From NCBI RefSeq assembly GCF_023715205.1, contig NZ_JAMBNR010000016.1:1-64000 (forward strand): a stretch of 64,000 bases of DNA, given 5' to 3'. Position 1 is the stretch's first letter. Each line of letters opens with the position of its first letter. The notes under the pieces are model-generated. The model searched no databases. It was not told the origin of the DNA and saw nothing but the letters and a program-made list of their open reading frames with translations. This document shows, piece after piece, positions 51,922-61,548 of the stretch. This stretch comes from Mesobacillus maritimus. GTDB taxonomy: Bacteria > Bacillota > Bacilli > Bacillales > Cytobacillaceae. The translations under genes and the position numbers were made by a program.

Positions 51922-52242
51922 ATGCCTAGCAATGAGGAAAGAATATTAGCTGCGGCTATTTATGCTGTTAGTTTCTTTACTGTTTTTATTGGGCCCATTG
52001 TAATCTGGCTTGTGAAAAAGAATGAGTCGGCATTTATTGATTACCATGGTAGAGAATACTTAAATTTCTTAATATCTTATGCTGTTTATAGTTTTATTGG
52101 TAGTATTCTAATCATTGTGTTAATCGGTTTTGTTATTTTACCAATTGTAGGTGCTCTTGGAGTTATCTTTACTATTGTCGGTGCGATTAAAGCTTATCAA
52201 GGAACAGAGTATCGGATTCCGTTTATTTTTAGAATTTTATAA
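51922..52242 (+). CDS. DUF4870 small membrane protein
   Basis: This 106-aa protein has a short polar start (MPSNEERILAAAIYAV) and about three membrane segments. It contains the family-type segment GPIVIWLVKKNESAFIDYHGREYLNF and ends GTEYRIPFIFRIL, typical of DUF4870 proteins of unknown function. ATG 51922 has GGGGGA 7-8 nt before it; an upstream frame from 51871 is unlikely. Divergent from uppP. Confidence 0.87.
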   Translation: MPSNEERILAAAIYAVSFFTVFIGPIVIWLVKKNESAFIDYHGREYLNFLISYAVYSFIGSILIIVLIGFVILPIVGALGVIFTIVGAIKAYQGTEYRIPFIFRIL

Positions 52243-52287
52243 ATACCAGTGGATAGGTTCATGAACCTATCCATTTTCTTTTAATAA

Positions 52288-52422
52288 GGCTCTTTTTTCA
52301 AACTTTATTGCTTTTGAAAAACAATACTTCAAAGAGCCTATTAACTAAAATTTAAGCTTACAAAATGATGATTACTACCTAAAATTCGGCGTTAGGATTT
52401 TAACAATCTTTACGAAACAGCA
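52288..52422 (-). repeat. Interspersed repeat (MITE-like), copy C, inverted and shortened
   Basis: Read on the plus strand it starts GGCTCTTTTTTCAAACTTTA, then TTGC, and ends GATTTTAACAATCTTTACGA, then AACAGC. This is the reverse complement of the family ends. At about 135 bp it is shorter than copies A, B and D, with a possible internal deletion. Confidence 0.7.
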
Positions 52423-52647
52423 TTCAATGAAGATTTATGTTCGGTTTTTTAAAGTGAATCCAAACTTGAGTCACTTAGTTGAGTTTGTCCTTCACCATGC
52501 CTGTTTTGAACGCAACCGAGTGGGGCTTTCTACACTATTTTTGTGTTAAAGATTACCAATCACGAGTTTTCACTGGCAGTTTACGGATTTTAATATGTTA
52601 AAATATGATTGAATGAATGGATTGTTTTAGAAAGAAGGGAAATAGTA

Positions 52648-53493
52648 GTGGCAATTAATGCAGGATTAGTCCTAGAGGGCGGTGGGATGAGAGGAGTCTA
52701 TACCGCAGGTGTTCTCGAATACTTCTTAGAACAAGAGATTTCCTTTCCATATGTAATTGGTGTTTCAGCGGGTGCGGCCAATGCTGCCTCTTATTTATCT
52801 AAGCAAAGAGGTAGGAACAAGAAAGTGAATGTTGATATGGTAACAGACCCTCGATATCTCTCATGGAGAAACTTCTTTAAAACTGGTCAGGCTTTTGGAA
52901 TGGATTTCGTTTTTGATGAAATTCCTAACAAGCTTGTACCTTATCATTATGATCAATTTTATCAGACTACATCTGAGTTTGTAGTAGGAACCACTGATTG
53001 TCATACTGGCGAACCGATATATTTTTCAAAGGAGGATTATGGACAAGACATCTTGAAGGTGATTCGTGCTTCCAGTTCTTTGCCGTTTCTTGCTCCAGAA
53101 ATTCAGTTTAAAAATAAAACTCTTCTCGACGGAGGAATAACGGATCCGATTCCAATTAAAAAGTCTGTTAAGGATGGGAATAAACGAAATGTGGTCGTTT
53201 TAACGAGAAATGAAGGCTATTTAAAAAAACCATCGAAATTCAACTTCTTTGTGAAGCGAAAGTATCCTCATTATAGAGGGCTTCAACAAGCGTTAGCCAA
53301 AAGGTACCGAGTTTATAATGAGACAATCGCCTATTTGTCTGAAGAAGAAAAGAAAGGCAATGTGTTAATTATCAGGCCGACGGTACCACTTGAGGTTGGT
53401 CGGATGGAAAGAAATCCTGTTAAATTAGAAACATTATACTGGCAAGGATATGAAGATGCTAAAAGTATGTCTGATCGCTTGGCTACATGGTAG
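52648..53493 (+). CDS. Patatin-like phospholipase
   Basis: This 281-aa serine lipase-type protein has the oxyanion loop LEGGGMRGVYTAGVL (9-23), nucleophile Ser40 in GVSAGA, and the catalytic Asp in LLDGGITDPIPI (about 160). It belongs to the YqhO-like bacterial patatins acting on membrane lipids inside the cell; the exact substrate is unknown. The start is GTG 52648 preceded by AAGAAGGG; a longer frame from 52609 has no ribosome binding site and would precede the conserved N-terminal glycine loop unusually. Confidence 0.9.
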   Translation: MAINAGLVLEGGGMRGVYTAGVLEYFLEQEISFPYVIGVSAGAANAASYLSKQRGRNKKVNVDMVTDPRYLSWRNFFKTGQAFGMDFVFDEIPNKLVPYHYDQFYQTTSEFVVGTTDCHTGEPIYFSKEDYGQDILKVIRASSSLPFLAPEIQFKNKTLLDGGITDPIPIKKSVKDGNKRNVVVLTRNEGYLKKPSKFNFFVKRKYPHYRGLQQALAKRYRVYNETIAYLSEEEKKGNVLIIRPTVPLEVGRMERNPVKLETLYWQGYEDAKSMSDRLATW

Positions 53494-53499
53494 AAAATC

Positions 53500-53530
53500 G
53501 CCGCCTAATGATTTAGGTGGCTTCTTTTTT
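53500..53530 (+). terminator. Terminator of the patatin gene
   Basis: GCCGCCTAA-tgat-TTAGGTGGC followed by TTCTTTTTT. Confidence 0.85.
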
Positions 53531-53595
53531 GCGAATGTTTTGGTAGAAGTGCTAATAGAATAGAGTAATACGTTATAGAAGTGTGAGGAATAGAT

Positions 53596-54366
53596 ATGAG
53601 CATTCAACAATACTATCATAAAACAGCCCAATCTTATTTGTATGCATTTGTGTTAGCGATCACTGTATACACTGCAGTTTTAGCAGTAGGCTTGCTACTC
53701 CCCTCAAGGCCGCCTCTAGGTTTGATTTTCTTCCCGTTTTTCGCTTTTTCACTCATTCAATACTTTGGGTATCTGCGCTTTAAAAAGCTATCTAAAGAGG
53801 TTTTATTTGGGATCCAAGGAAGCATAGGAAATCAGTTTTTTTCCTATTCGGACTATCTATTAATGTCGGCACCTGCCCCTGCCTTAAAGTTATTATTGTT
53901 TCATCCTAATAGTTTATTGATAGGAGAAATAAAAGAGATTCATCAGAATATTTGGCGGTATTTGATGCCCGACATGCTAGATAAGTTTCTAACAAAAACA
54001 TATGGCTTATATGACTCTAGCGGGACTCTATTAGCTATGTTTATAGCTAACAATCAACGGATAGAAGTTCTAAGTCTTGAATGGAATGTTGAATGCATTT
54101 ATGAGGTGAAAGATAAGGCAGGATTTATTTTTGATACCGGTGTGGAATTGAGAAGACAAAAGCATTCATCCATTTCTACGGATGTGCGGATGGTATCTGG
54201 AGTAAGAGAGGTATCTAAATTACAAAAGGGATGGATGCCTACCGAATGGAATCATCGTTTTGATGTAAATACCCCGATTTTATCATTTGACCTTTCAGCT
54301 AATCATTCGGACAAGCTACTTACATTTGCATCAATTATTAGTGATTTTCAATATAAAGATCATTAA
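53596..54366 (+). CDS. Hypothetical membrane-anchored protein, 256 aa
   Basis: I do not recognise the family. Two membrane segments lie at about 16-58 (FVLAITVYTAVLAVGLLL and GLIFFPFFAFSLIQYFGYL). The rest (60-256) is a soluble, beta-rich region with no obvious motif. No signal peptidase or lipobox site is seen. GTGAGGAA is about 8 nt before the ATG. It lies between the patatin gene and the ResA-like gene; no operon is evident because of the terminator before it. Confidence 0.68.
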   Translation: MSIQQYYHKTAQSYLYAFVLAITVYTAVLAVGLLLPSRPPLGLIFFPFFAFSLIQYFGYLRFKKLSKEVLFGIQGSIGNQFFSYSDYLLMSAPAPALKLLLFHPNSLLIGEIKEIHQNIWRYLMPDMLDKFLTKTYGLYDSSGTLLAMFIANNQRIEVLSLEWNVECIYEVKDKAGFIFDTGVELRRQKHSSISTDVRMVSGVREVSKLQKGWMPTEWNHRFDVNTPILSFDLSANHSDKLLTFASIISDFQYKDH

Positions 54367-54467
54367 TAGGAACAATCGTTAGAAAGATTTCACTTTTTTG
54401 ATGCAGTTTATGTTCGTTTCGATTTACAATGACATCAGGAGCTTTTTACAGAAGGGATGTTGGCTAG

Positions 54468-55043
54468 ATGAAGAAGTTTTTAAGTGTAATTGGTATTTTA
54501 TTAGTGGTATTAGTCGCTATAGACATGATTGTCTTTAAGGAAGATGGTATGTTTAATCAATTGGGTTTGACAGGGAAATATAAGAAAATAGAAAATGCCA
54601 ATGAGCTTCCAATAGCTTTGGAGGTAGATAGTTTAGCCCCCAATTTCTCTTTAGTAGACTTAGAAGGCAATGAAGTCCAATTAAGCGACTATCGTGGGAA
54701 AAAACTGTTAGTAAATTTTTGGGCAACTTGGTGTCCACCATGCAAGGATGAGATGCCTTATATGCAGGAAATGTATGAAAAGTATCAAGACGACGGCTTC
54801 GAAATACTAGCAGTTAATTCTACGATAACCGAAAAATCAAAAGAAGATGTCGCCAAATTTATTTCTGATTATGAACTTACATTTACAATTCCAATGGATG
54901 AGAAGAACCGGGTTTCTAGCGATTATGAAATCATGGCCTATCCAACAAGTTATTTTATTGACTCGGATGGAGTGATACGGAGTATCACAGTCGGGGGAAT
55001 GACTAAAGAACATCTTGAAGGTGAAATAAAGAAACTACCTTAA
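54468..55043 (+). CDS. Membrane-anchored thiol-disulfide oxidoreductase (ResA/TlpA-like)
   Basis: This 191-aa thioredoxin-fold protein faces outside the membrane. It has an N-terminal signal-anchor (residues 4-22), a spacer, and the TlpA-like domain with LAPNFSLVDLEGNEVQLSDY and the redox-active Cys89-Pro-Pro-Cys92 in FWATWCPPCKDEMP; the cis-Pro is in YPTSYFID. Such proteins reduce haem-site cysteines in cytochrome c maturation or other exported thiols. No cytochrome gene lies nearby. The ATG follows GGGATG. Confidence 0.9.
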   Translation: MKKFLSVIGILLVVLVAIDMIVFKEDGMFNQLGLTGKYKKIENANELPIALEVDSLAPNFSLVDLEGNEVQLSDYRGKKLLVNFWATWCPPCKDEMPYMQEMYEKYQDDGFEILAVNSTITEKSKEDVAKFISDYELTFTIPMDEKNRVSSDYEIMAYPTSYFIDSDGVIRSITVGGMTKEHLEGEIKKLP

Positions 55044-55050
55044 TAATTAA

Positions 55051-55216
55051 GGCTGTTTTCGGAAGAAGGTTGTTAAAATCTTAAAGTCGATTTTAACGCA
55101 ATTGTAGCCATTTCATATGTTTAAATTAAGTTTGCAAGTTCTTTTCGCGTAAATGATTCACCTAGCTCTTTAGTTTTAATTTTTGTTCTAAGGCAACAAA
55201 GTTTAAGAAAAGAGCC
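55051..55216 (+). repeat. Interspersed repeat (MITE-like), copy D
   Basis: The left end is GGCTGTTTTCGGAAGAAGGT, then TGTTAAAATC; the right end is GCAACAAAGTTTAAGAAAAG, then AGCC. Begins 8 bp after the ResA-like stop codon. Confidence 0.75.
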
Positions 55217-55495
55217 ATAATTAAATACTTTCCGATTGACGAATTTAAGGTAAGGGTATGGGGAGTCGCGCAAAATTGTGACGGGCTAAAGCCCATATTA
55301 CGCTTATTCTACTAAAGCATAGACCATCCAGTACTAGGATGGTCTGTCTTTTTTTGGCACTGGATTTGTTTGTGATAGAAGATAATTGAAATGAGAAATT
55401 GAAGTGGTTATGGGCGGAAATCATTGATTATTTGTTGAACAATCGAAAGTTTTGTGGCATCTTTTAATATAGTATATAGAGTGGAGGCGGCTTGT
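55217..55495. other. Intergenic region before dapF
   Basis: A terminator-type hairpin AGACCATCC-agtacta-GGATGGTCT followed by GTCTTTTTTT lies at 55321-55353. A small GGGCT/AGCCC hairpin precedes it (about 55281-55293). No gene is visible; dapF needs a promoter in the last 140 bp. Confidence 0.55.
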
Positions 55496-56452
55496 ATGAT
55501 GATTGAACTAATTAAATGTCATGGATCTGGGAATGACTTTCTTTTAATAGATGAAATGGATCAAGATTATGGGTTTACGGAGGACAGTAGAGCTGCATTA
55601 GCATTGACTATTTGTGATCGTAATACAGATCTAGGTGCTGATGGTATCTTGTTTATTCTAAACAGTAAAGTGGCTGATGCGAGAATGCGTGTCTTTAATT
55701 CTGATGGTTCTGAGGCATCAATGTGTGGCAACGGTTTACGCTGTGCTGGACGTTATATTTGTGAAAAACTTGGTGTAGAAGAAGCGGTTGTTGAAACGAT
55801 GAAAGCGAATCTACAGGTTAAAAAAGAGGCTGATATTTACCCAGGTGTACCAACATACAATGTGGAGATTTCACCTGTTTCCTTTCAGCTAAAGGACCTG
55901 CCTTTACAGTTAGAGCAGTCTGAGTTGATTCAAGAAAAAGTTCCAGCACTGTCAAATGAGCTTCTGTTTACGGCTCTAGCTGTTCCGAACCCGCACCTTG
56001 TTGCAATTGTGGGGCAAGAACATATTGATTCAGACTTGCAAAAGCAGTTAAGTGAAAAGGTTAATGGCCCAAATGAATTGTTTCCAGATGGAGTCAATGT
56101 AAGTTTTATTAAAATACTGGAAAAGGGGAAAATCTACGTTCGAACTTTTGAACGAGGGGTAGGTTTTACCAACGCTTGCGGTACCGCAATGTCTTCTTCT
56201 TGTCTAGTCACTTGCTTAATTGGTGAAAATCAAGTAGGAGATACGATTTCTGTATATAACAACGGAGGTATGGTTCGTTGCGTGGTGCACAGGAAGCATA
56301 ACCAGTACACAATAGATTTGGTTGGGAATGCAACATATATGTATAAAGCTAAAGTTGATTCAGAAACGAACAAAATTGTTGAGAAAAAAGAATACAATGA
56401 GCAAAAAGCGTATAATAACTTGCAAGAACATGCCCAATCTGTTCTAGCTTAA
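55496..56452 (+). CDS. dapF: Diaminopimelate epimerase
   Basis: This 318-aa PLP-independent epimerase converts LL- to meso-diaminopimelate for lysine and peptidoglycan synthesis. The two catalytic Cys are Cys77 (SMCGNGLRCAGRY) and the one in TNACGTAMSSS (about 225); substrate loops HGSGNDF and FNSDGSEAS are present. It is about 30-40 residues longer than typical DapF because of an extended C-terminal tail rich in Lys and Glu. GGAGG is 8 nt before ATG 55496; upstream in-frame codons lack one. Confidence 0.93.
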   Translation: MMIELIKCHGSGNDFLLIDEMDQDYGFTEDSRAALALTICDRNTDLGADGILFILNSKVADARMRVFNSDGSEASMCGNGLRCAGRYICEKLGVEEAVVETMKANLQVKKEADIYPGVPTYNVEISPVSFQLKDLPLQLEQSELIQEKVPALSNELLFTALAVPNPHLVAIVGQEHIDSDLQKQLSEKVNGPNELFPDGVNVSFIKILEKGKIYVRTFERGVGFTNACGTAMSSSCLVTCLIGENQVGDTISVYNNGGMVRCVVHRKHNQYTIDLVGNATYMYKAKVDSETNKIVEKKEYNEQKAYNNLQEHAQSVLA

Positions 56453-56473
56453 ATAAAAAAACGTTACTAATAC

Positions 56474-56520
56474 TGCACCCCAAAAGTTAGAATGAAGAAT
56501 CTAACCTTTGGGGTGTTTTT
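56474..56520 (+). terminator. Terminator of dapF
   Basis: CACCCCAAAAGTTAGA...TCTAACCTTTGGGGTG with minor mismatches, then TTTTT. Confidence 0.85.
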
Positions 56521-56582
56521 GAATGCATTCGCAACGCTAGACTTAGTCTTTTCCCCGAAAACCTACGAATTATCACTACCAA

Positions 56583-58424
56583 TTATATTTTTTTCTTTTT
56601 CTTTAGTACTGTGAGCACAGGATCGAAGGCTTGTTCTTCTTTTACTTTAAAATAGTCTGCAAAAGGCGAATCTTTTTCCTTGATTCTCTCAAGCATATTG
56701 TTAATTTTAAAGGATTGAATCGAGAGGTCTTCATTGACCTCTTCCCAAAATAAGGGCGCAGCAACCGTTGCACTCTGAGTACCACGTGGTGAAAATGGGG
56801 CAATAATCGTTTTTCCTTCTGCATGTTGCACATAGTCAACGTAGAGCCTGTTCCCACGACGTTTTTTTAAACGTTCAGTAGTAAACGAGTCAGGATGGTT
56901 GGACACTAAGTAATTTGCCATAAATGAAGTGAAAAGTCTTGTATCATCATAAGTGTATTTGTTCTTTGGCAATGGGATGTATATTTGCAATCCTTTATTG
57001 CCAGACGTTTTAATAAAACTAATCAGTTGAAGTTGGTCGAGCACATCTTTAATTAGTAATGCAGCTTTAATAGCTAAATGAAAATAATCTCGCGACGGTG
57101 GGTCGAGGTCAAATACAATTTCATCGGGTCCTATACTACTTATGTTTTGAAACGGGATATGATACTCCACCGCAATTTGATTGCCTAGCCATAAAAGTGT
57201 TTTTAAATCGTTACATACAATATAATTAATCCCTTCTGACATCTGCGTTTGAACAAATGGAGGTGCATAGTCAGGGGCGTTTTTTTGATAAAAGGCTTCC
57301 CCAAACATTCCGTGTGGGTAACGGATAACGGTTAATAAACGGTCTTTCAAAAATGGCAGCATGTGAGGTGAGATTTCCCTTAAGTAATCGACAAATTCAG
57401 TTTTGTTAATAGCAGGCTGTTGCCAAATTGGTTTTTCTGGATGTGTAAGCTCAATTTCGGTTGGTAGATTTTTTTGTTTTTGCACAAATTTATCGTAAGT
57501 GCATTGTTCAGGCTTTAAGTCAAAGCGAAATTGATGAAAATGTGGCTCCCGCATTTGGCCATCATATAGCTCAAGATATTTAACATCCAGACAGATTGCA
57601 GGATTAACATACAGAAAGCGATCATCTTCTCGGACATGATTTTCTTTGAGGATCTGGAATAAAGCATTTTTTTCATCAGGTTTAAAACCAAATAAAACAG
57701 CCCCTAGGGGATAATTTTCTTGAGTTTCTTCGTTAAATACAGAAACATAGAAATAGCCATTTGATTTTTCATAAGCACTAACGAAGCAAGAAACATATTT
57801 CCAATTTTTAAACTTGTACCATTTATCAGTGCGTTTTCCTTCTTCCCAAATGCTTTTTATATGCTTAGCAACAATTCCTTCACCATCACTCAATTGAACC
57901 TGTCCCCAAAGAGAGTTGAAATTTGTTTCTGAAGGTACAAGTTGTATCAGTTTCGCATGCTTTTCGTCTGGAAAGTTTGGCAAATCTAGAGTATCAAAAA
58001 AATCCTCTAAAATCTTACGTCGTTCTAAATAGGTTTTACTGGTTACCTTTTTTCCATTTAAAGTTAAAACATCAAAAATCATGAGTTTACATGGATTATT
58101 CTCTGCTTTTTCTTTGATTTTTTGTTTTGCACGCATTCTTCCACGAATTTGTAGAGCTCCAAAGTTTGCTTTGTACGGGCTCTCAAGGTTAGCCAATTCA
58201 CCGTCTAATATAATTGGAAGAAAGGGTTCAAACAGCGATTTGTTTTCTAAAAGAAATTGTTCGATTTCTGGGAAATTTTCAAGCAGACTGTTGCCATTTC
58301 GACTAGTAAGTTTTAACTCTTTATCCCATTCAAGGAATGCCCGGAAACCATCGTATTTTACTTCATAACGCCATTCATCCCCTTTTGGGCGTTCAAAGGT
58401 TAGAGTCGGTAGCATTGGTTTCAT
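56583..58424 (-). CDS. ligD: ATP-dependent DNA ligase LigD (ligase and polymerase domains)
   Basis: This 613-aa non-homologous end-joining ligase has the ligase domain first (about 1-300; adenylated Lys23 in YEVKYDGFRA, GELANLES, EGIVAKHIK) and an archaeo-eukaryotic primase-type polymerase domain after (about 330-600; YPHGMFGEAFYQKNAP, FDLDPPSRDYFHL with metal Asp pair, KTSGNKGLQIYIP). No 3'-phosphoesterase domain is present, as in B. subtilis LigD (YkoU). It is divergent from ku with 142 bp between, fitting a shared sporulation-time regulation known from B. subtilis; the promoters were not identified here. Confidence 0.95.
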   Translation of the reverse strand: MKPMLPTLTFERPKGDEWRYEVKYDGFRAFLEWDKELKLTSRNGNSLLENFPEIEQFLLENKSLFEPFLPIILDGELANLESPYKANFGALQIRGRMRAKQKIKEKAENNPCKLMIFDVLTLNGKKVTSKTYLERRKILEDFFDTLDLPNFPDEKHAKLIQLVPSETNFNSLWGQVQLSDGEGIVAKHIKSIWEEGKRTDKWYKFKNWKYVSCFVSAYEKSNGYFYVSVFNEETQENYPLGAVLFGFKPDEKNALFQILKENHVREDDRFLYVNPAICLDVKYLELYDGQMREPHFHQFRFDLKPEQCTYDKFVQKQKNLPTEIELTHPEKPIWQQPAINKTEFVDYLREISPHMLPFLKDRLLTVIRYPHGMFGEAFYQKNAPDYAPPFVQTQMSEGINYIVCNDLKTLLWLGNQIAVEYHIPFQNISSIGPDEIVFDLDPPSRDYFHLAIKAALLIKDVLDQLQLISFIKTSGNKGLQIYIPLPKNKYTYDDTRLFTSFMANYLVSNHPDSFTTERLKKRRGNRLYVDYVQHAEGKTIIAPFSPRGTQSATVAAPLFWEEVNEDLSIQSFKINNMLERIKEKDSPFADYFKVKEEQAFDPVLTVLKKKKKI

Positions 58425-58572
58425 GTGCAGGCTCCTTTCTTTTTTATTTTTTGTCGTTAGTTTTCCTGAAAGAAGAGAAACTAAACAAGAGGATTGGCAA
58501 ATGTTTATATGGATGATTACGGTTTTCTAACACAAATTAAACATAAAACCAATTTAGAATGGAGCAATGTCG

Positions 58573-59421
58573 ATGCATACGATGTGGAAAGGCAGTATTT
58601 CATTTGGGCTTGTGAACATCCCGATAAAACTGCATACGGCAACGGAGGATAAGGATATTAAATTAAGGAATTTGCATAAGAAGTGCAATTCCCCAATTAA
58701 ATATGAAAAAGTTTGTTCTGTTTGTGAGGAAGAACTTAACCCTGATGATATAGTGAAGGCTTACGAATATACAAAAGGAAAATTTGTCGTACTTGAAGAA
58801 GAAGAGCTTGAAAACCTTCGCAAAGAAAATGAAGACAAAGCGGTAGAAATCATTGATTTTGTAAAAATGGAAGAAATAGATCCAATTTATTATAACCGTA
58901 GCTATTATATTTCACCTAATGAAGGTGGTGGCAAAGCCTATTCTTTGCTAAGAAAAGCGCTGCAAGAAACTGCAAAGGTGGGTTTGGCTAAAATTATTAT
59001 TCGCGCTAAGGAACAATTAGCTCTAGTTAGAGTTTATGAAAACACACTTGTCATGGAAACAATCCATTTCCCAGATGAAGTGAGAAATGCTGCGGATGTC
59101 CCAAGTGTCCCAACAGAGGATAAAGTAACCGAAAAAGAGCTTGATACTGCAAAAATGTTAATCGACCAATTGACAACTGAGTTTAATCCAGAAAAGTATA
59201 CAGACGAATATCGCACCGCCTTGTTAGAGCTAATTGAAAGCAAGCGAACTGGACAGGAAACGGTAACCGCAAAAGAGAAGGAGCCAGTAACCAATGTTAC
59301 CGACTTGATGGCAGCTCTCCAAGCATCTATTGACCGTACCAAGCCACCTACTAATGAAAAAGTGAAAAAAGAACCAGTAAAAAGGAAGAAGGCGGTTACA
59401 AAAAGAAAGAAAGAAGCATAG
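58573..59421 (+). CDS. ku: DNA end-binding protein Ku
   Basis: This 282-aa homodimeric Ku binds DNA ends and recruits LigD. The core begins MHTMWKGSISFGLVNIPIKL and includes CNSPIKYEKVC, KAYEYTKGKFVVLEEEELE and the bridge region SYYISPNEGGGKAYSLLRKA. The last 40 residues form a Lys-rich tail (KKEPVKRKKAVTKRKKEA) for DNA contact. ATG 58573 is favoured over ATG 58567 because GGAG lies 8 nt before it and the B. subtilis protein starts the same way. Confidence 0.96.
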   Translation: MHTMWKGSISFGLVNIPIKLHTATEDKDIKLRNLHKKCNSPIKYEKVCSVCEEELNPDDIVKAYEYTKGKFVVLEEEELENLRKENEDKAVEIIDFVKMEEIDPIYYNRSYYISPNEGGGKAYSLLRKALQETAKVGLAKIIIRAKEQLALVRVYENTLVMETIHFPDEVRNAADVPSVPTEDKVTEKELDTAKMLIDQLTTEFNPEKYTDEYRTALLELIESKRTGQETVTAKEKEPVTNVTDLMAALQASIDRTKPPTNEKVKKEPVKRKKAVTKRKKEA

Positions 59422-60029
59422 AAAAATTTTAACCGATTTTGCTAAGCAAAGTCGGTTTTTCATTCTGATTCGTAAAAACTTGGAGGTGCACTTGATTTTT
59501 ATGAAAGCGTTAGGCACAAAAGCTTATTTCAATTAGTAGACAAAATAATTCAATTGATAGTAGGCTTAATAGGTGAGTTCAATTGATGTGAAGTGATTTT
59601 ACTAGTTGGAAGACGGCTAAGTAATGCAATAGAAGCACAATTTAAAGATTGTTGAGCAAAGCTATAGTAACCAGCTAAGCACCATGATTAGCTGGTATTA
59701 GTGTTGTATAACTTTTCTATTTTTAAAGAACTACTTGTATTATTTGTTGTTAAAATCCTCAAACATTTGAACATGGAAAAAGTTTTTCACTTCTCTAGTT
59801 TGATAGAAAATTTGCAGGGGTCACAATGGTTAGTGCTGTTTTAAATGGCAAAGCTGAACGTTCATCGATTTCTAAATTACAATAATAAATTTGAGAAAAA
59901 AGCATTTTAATAAAGGGTTTTGCTAACGGTTTGTCAAAATAGTATTTGCTAATCCTGCATTCGCAGGGTTCTAATAACCGCCCTTTTAAAGGGAGAAGGA
60001 ACAAATTTATAGAAGGGGCTGTTATCAGG
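59422..60029. other. Intergenic region after ku
   Basis: A terminator hairpin, ACCGATTTTGC...GCAAAGTCGGT then TTTTTC (59432-59461), ends ku. A 14-codon frame at 59491 with GGAGG is too short to call. A degenerate repeat copy (59730-59904, separate entry) and a hairpin CCTGC-att-CGCAGG (about 59956-59969) follow. No further gene is seen. Confidence 0.5.
59730..59904 (+). repeat. Interspersed repeat, degenerate copy G
   Basis: TATTTGTTGTTAAAATCCTC at the left and AATAATAAATTTGAGAAAAA at the right match the internal parts of the repeat ends, with the outermost GGCT/AGCC bases altered. Confidence 0.45.
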
Positions 60030-60548
60030 ATGAAACCATGGAAGATTGGTTTAATTGTTTTGGGGTGTCTTGTGGTTCTTGGAGGATACTTTGGTTATTC
60101 CCAGTATAGTGAGAACAAAACTGAAAAAACAATGAAGGTAGCTAGTAAAGAAGGTAGTGACAAGGGGATAACTAGTGATACTGTGGCACAATTTACTGAA
60201 GAAGAAGAGGCTAAAAAATATAAAGATGTGGGTCAGTTTATTCAAGATTTCCATGGGAAGTACAATGACACTCTTGGATGGGGGCGAATTAATTCGATTG
60301 ACTGGACCGAGCAAAAAGAAATTTCTAATGAAATTCTTAAAACAATGAAGAATGTCCAGACAGATAACGAAGACCTCGCTAAAGACTTCGAAAGTATTGC
60401 CGATTATGCTAATGAGGTGGTTGCCGGAAAGAAAAACCAAAAGACACTGCAAAATCTTCATCGCTATTTCCATGATTTAGATATCGAATTTAACGGCTAT
60501 AATGGAACCGACGATTATTTCGATGTTACGACTTTTAAGAGTAACTGA
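60030..60548 (+). CDS. Hypothetical membrane-anchored protein, 172 aa
   Basis: One membrane segment (residues 5-22, IGLIVLGCLVVLGGYFGY) is followed by a polar spacer and a helical, charged extracellular domain (60-172) containing FIQDFHGKYNDTLGWGRINS. I do not recognise the family. ATG 60030 is taken as start: AGAAGGGG lies about 11 nt before it and the membrane segment then falls at the N-terminus. It is followed 42 bp later by a phosphoesterase gene. Confidence 0.68.
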   Translation: MKPWKIGLIVLGCLVVLGGYFGYSQYSENKTEKTMKVASKEGSDKGITSDTVAQFTEEEEAKKYKDVGQFIQDFHGKYNDTLGWGRINSIDWTEQKEISNEILKTMKNVQTDNEDLAKDFESIADYANEVVAGKKNQKTLQNLHRYFHDLDIEFNGYNGTDDYFDVTTFKSN

Positions 60549-60590
60549 CAGAATTAAAAGCTAGTCAAGAAAGTAGGTTCGAGGATAGGG

Positions 60591-61088
60591 ATGAAAATTG
60601 TCGTTGTTTCGGATACCCATATACCAAAGCGAGCAAAAAATTTCCCTACACGTTTAACCATGGATTTGGAGACAGCTGATTTAATCATTCATGCTGGGGA
60701 TTGGCAAACGTTAGACGTTTACCATAATTTGTGTCGTTATGGAAAAGTAATCGGTGTCACAGGGAATGTGGATAGCTCTGAGCTTGCTAGAAAGTTAAAC
60801 AGTAGAGAAGTGGTCAGTATTAGAGGTTACAGATTTGGCATTGTTCATGGTCACGGGACAGGGAAAACAACCGAAAAAAGGGCTAAAGCTGCTTTTTTGG
60901 ACGATAAAGTAAATTGCATTATTTATGGCCATTCTCATATTCCTATCCTTAAAAGCGAAGAAAATCTTATTTTATTTAACCCCGGTTCTGCGACAGATAA
61001 ACGGCGACAAAAATCTTATTCATATGGCATTATTACATTTAAAGATGATGTTGAGTTTCAACATATCTTTTTTAATGAAAAAGACTAA
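60591..61088 (+). CDS. YfcE/MJ0936-family metallophosphoesterase
   Basis: This 165-aa calcineurin-like phosphodiesterase has all metal ligands: SDTHIPKR (Asp, His), HAGDWQT (Asp), VTGNVDS (Asn), GIVHGHG (His) and IYGHSHIPIL (His pair). Length and motif spacing match the YfcE/YsnB-type enzymes that hydrolyse phosphodiesters. Physiological substrate unknown. GAGGATAGGG precedes the ATG. It may be co-transcribed with the membrane-anchored protein gene upstream. Confidence 0.92.
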   Translation: MKIVVVSDTHIPKRAKNFPTRLTMDLETADLIIHAGDWQTLDVYHNLCRYGKVIGVTGNVDSSELARKLNSREVVSIRGYRFGIVHGHGTGKTTEKRAKAAFLDDKVNCIIYGHSHIPILKSEENLILFNPGSATDKRRQKSYSYGIITFKDDVEFQHIFFNEKD

Positions 61089-61147
61089 AGGTTTTCTACG
61101 AAGAACAAACTAGTAAGGCAACAACTAAGAAAAAGGTGGAGTGAAAT

Positions 61148-61543
61148 ATGAAGGCTTTCACGGTGGATTTTCATGCAGCAGATCAGGTTGAATCCATGAC
61201 TGTTCAAAAGTTAACGGAAGAAGACTATAATCAGGCTACAGCTGGAGGGACAAGACACCTCTTTGACTTAGATACGAATATTGGGTTTTTCGTATTTTTT
61301 GATGCAGTAGACCAACAAGAGAAAGTCAGCTATATGGTTTTACAGTATGAAGAAGATAGTGAAGATCCGATGGCTTGTTACAGCTTTGAACTTAAAGCGT
61401 TTTATGAATTTATGGCATTATATCTAAATGATTTGGAGTTTAATGAGGAGTTAAGCGAAGAAGAGGAAGAGTATGGCCCAATTCATCATTTAGCGCATCT
61501 CCTTTATCACATAGTTGAAGCAGGCAAAGAAGTTAATGGATAA
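61148..61543 (+). CDS. Conserved acidic hypothetical protein, 131 aa
   Basis: This soluble protein (MKAFTVDFHAADQVESMTVQ at the start, many Asp and Glu) has no known catalytic motif. A beta-rich N-terminal part (GFFVFFDAVDQQEKVSYMVL) leads to a helical acidic C-terminus with LSEEEEEYGPIHHLAHLLYH. I do not recognise the family. AGGTGGAG is about 6 nt before the ATG. Confidence 0.68.
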   Translation: MKAFTVDFHAADQVESMTVQKLTEEDYNQATAGGTRHLFDLDTNIGFFVFFDAVDQQEKVSYMVLQYEEDSEDPMACYSFELKAFYEFMALYLNDLEFNEELSEEEEEYGPIHHLAHLLYHIVEAGKEVNG

Positions 61544-61548
61544 AAAAA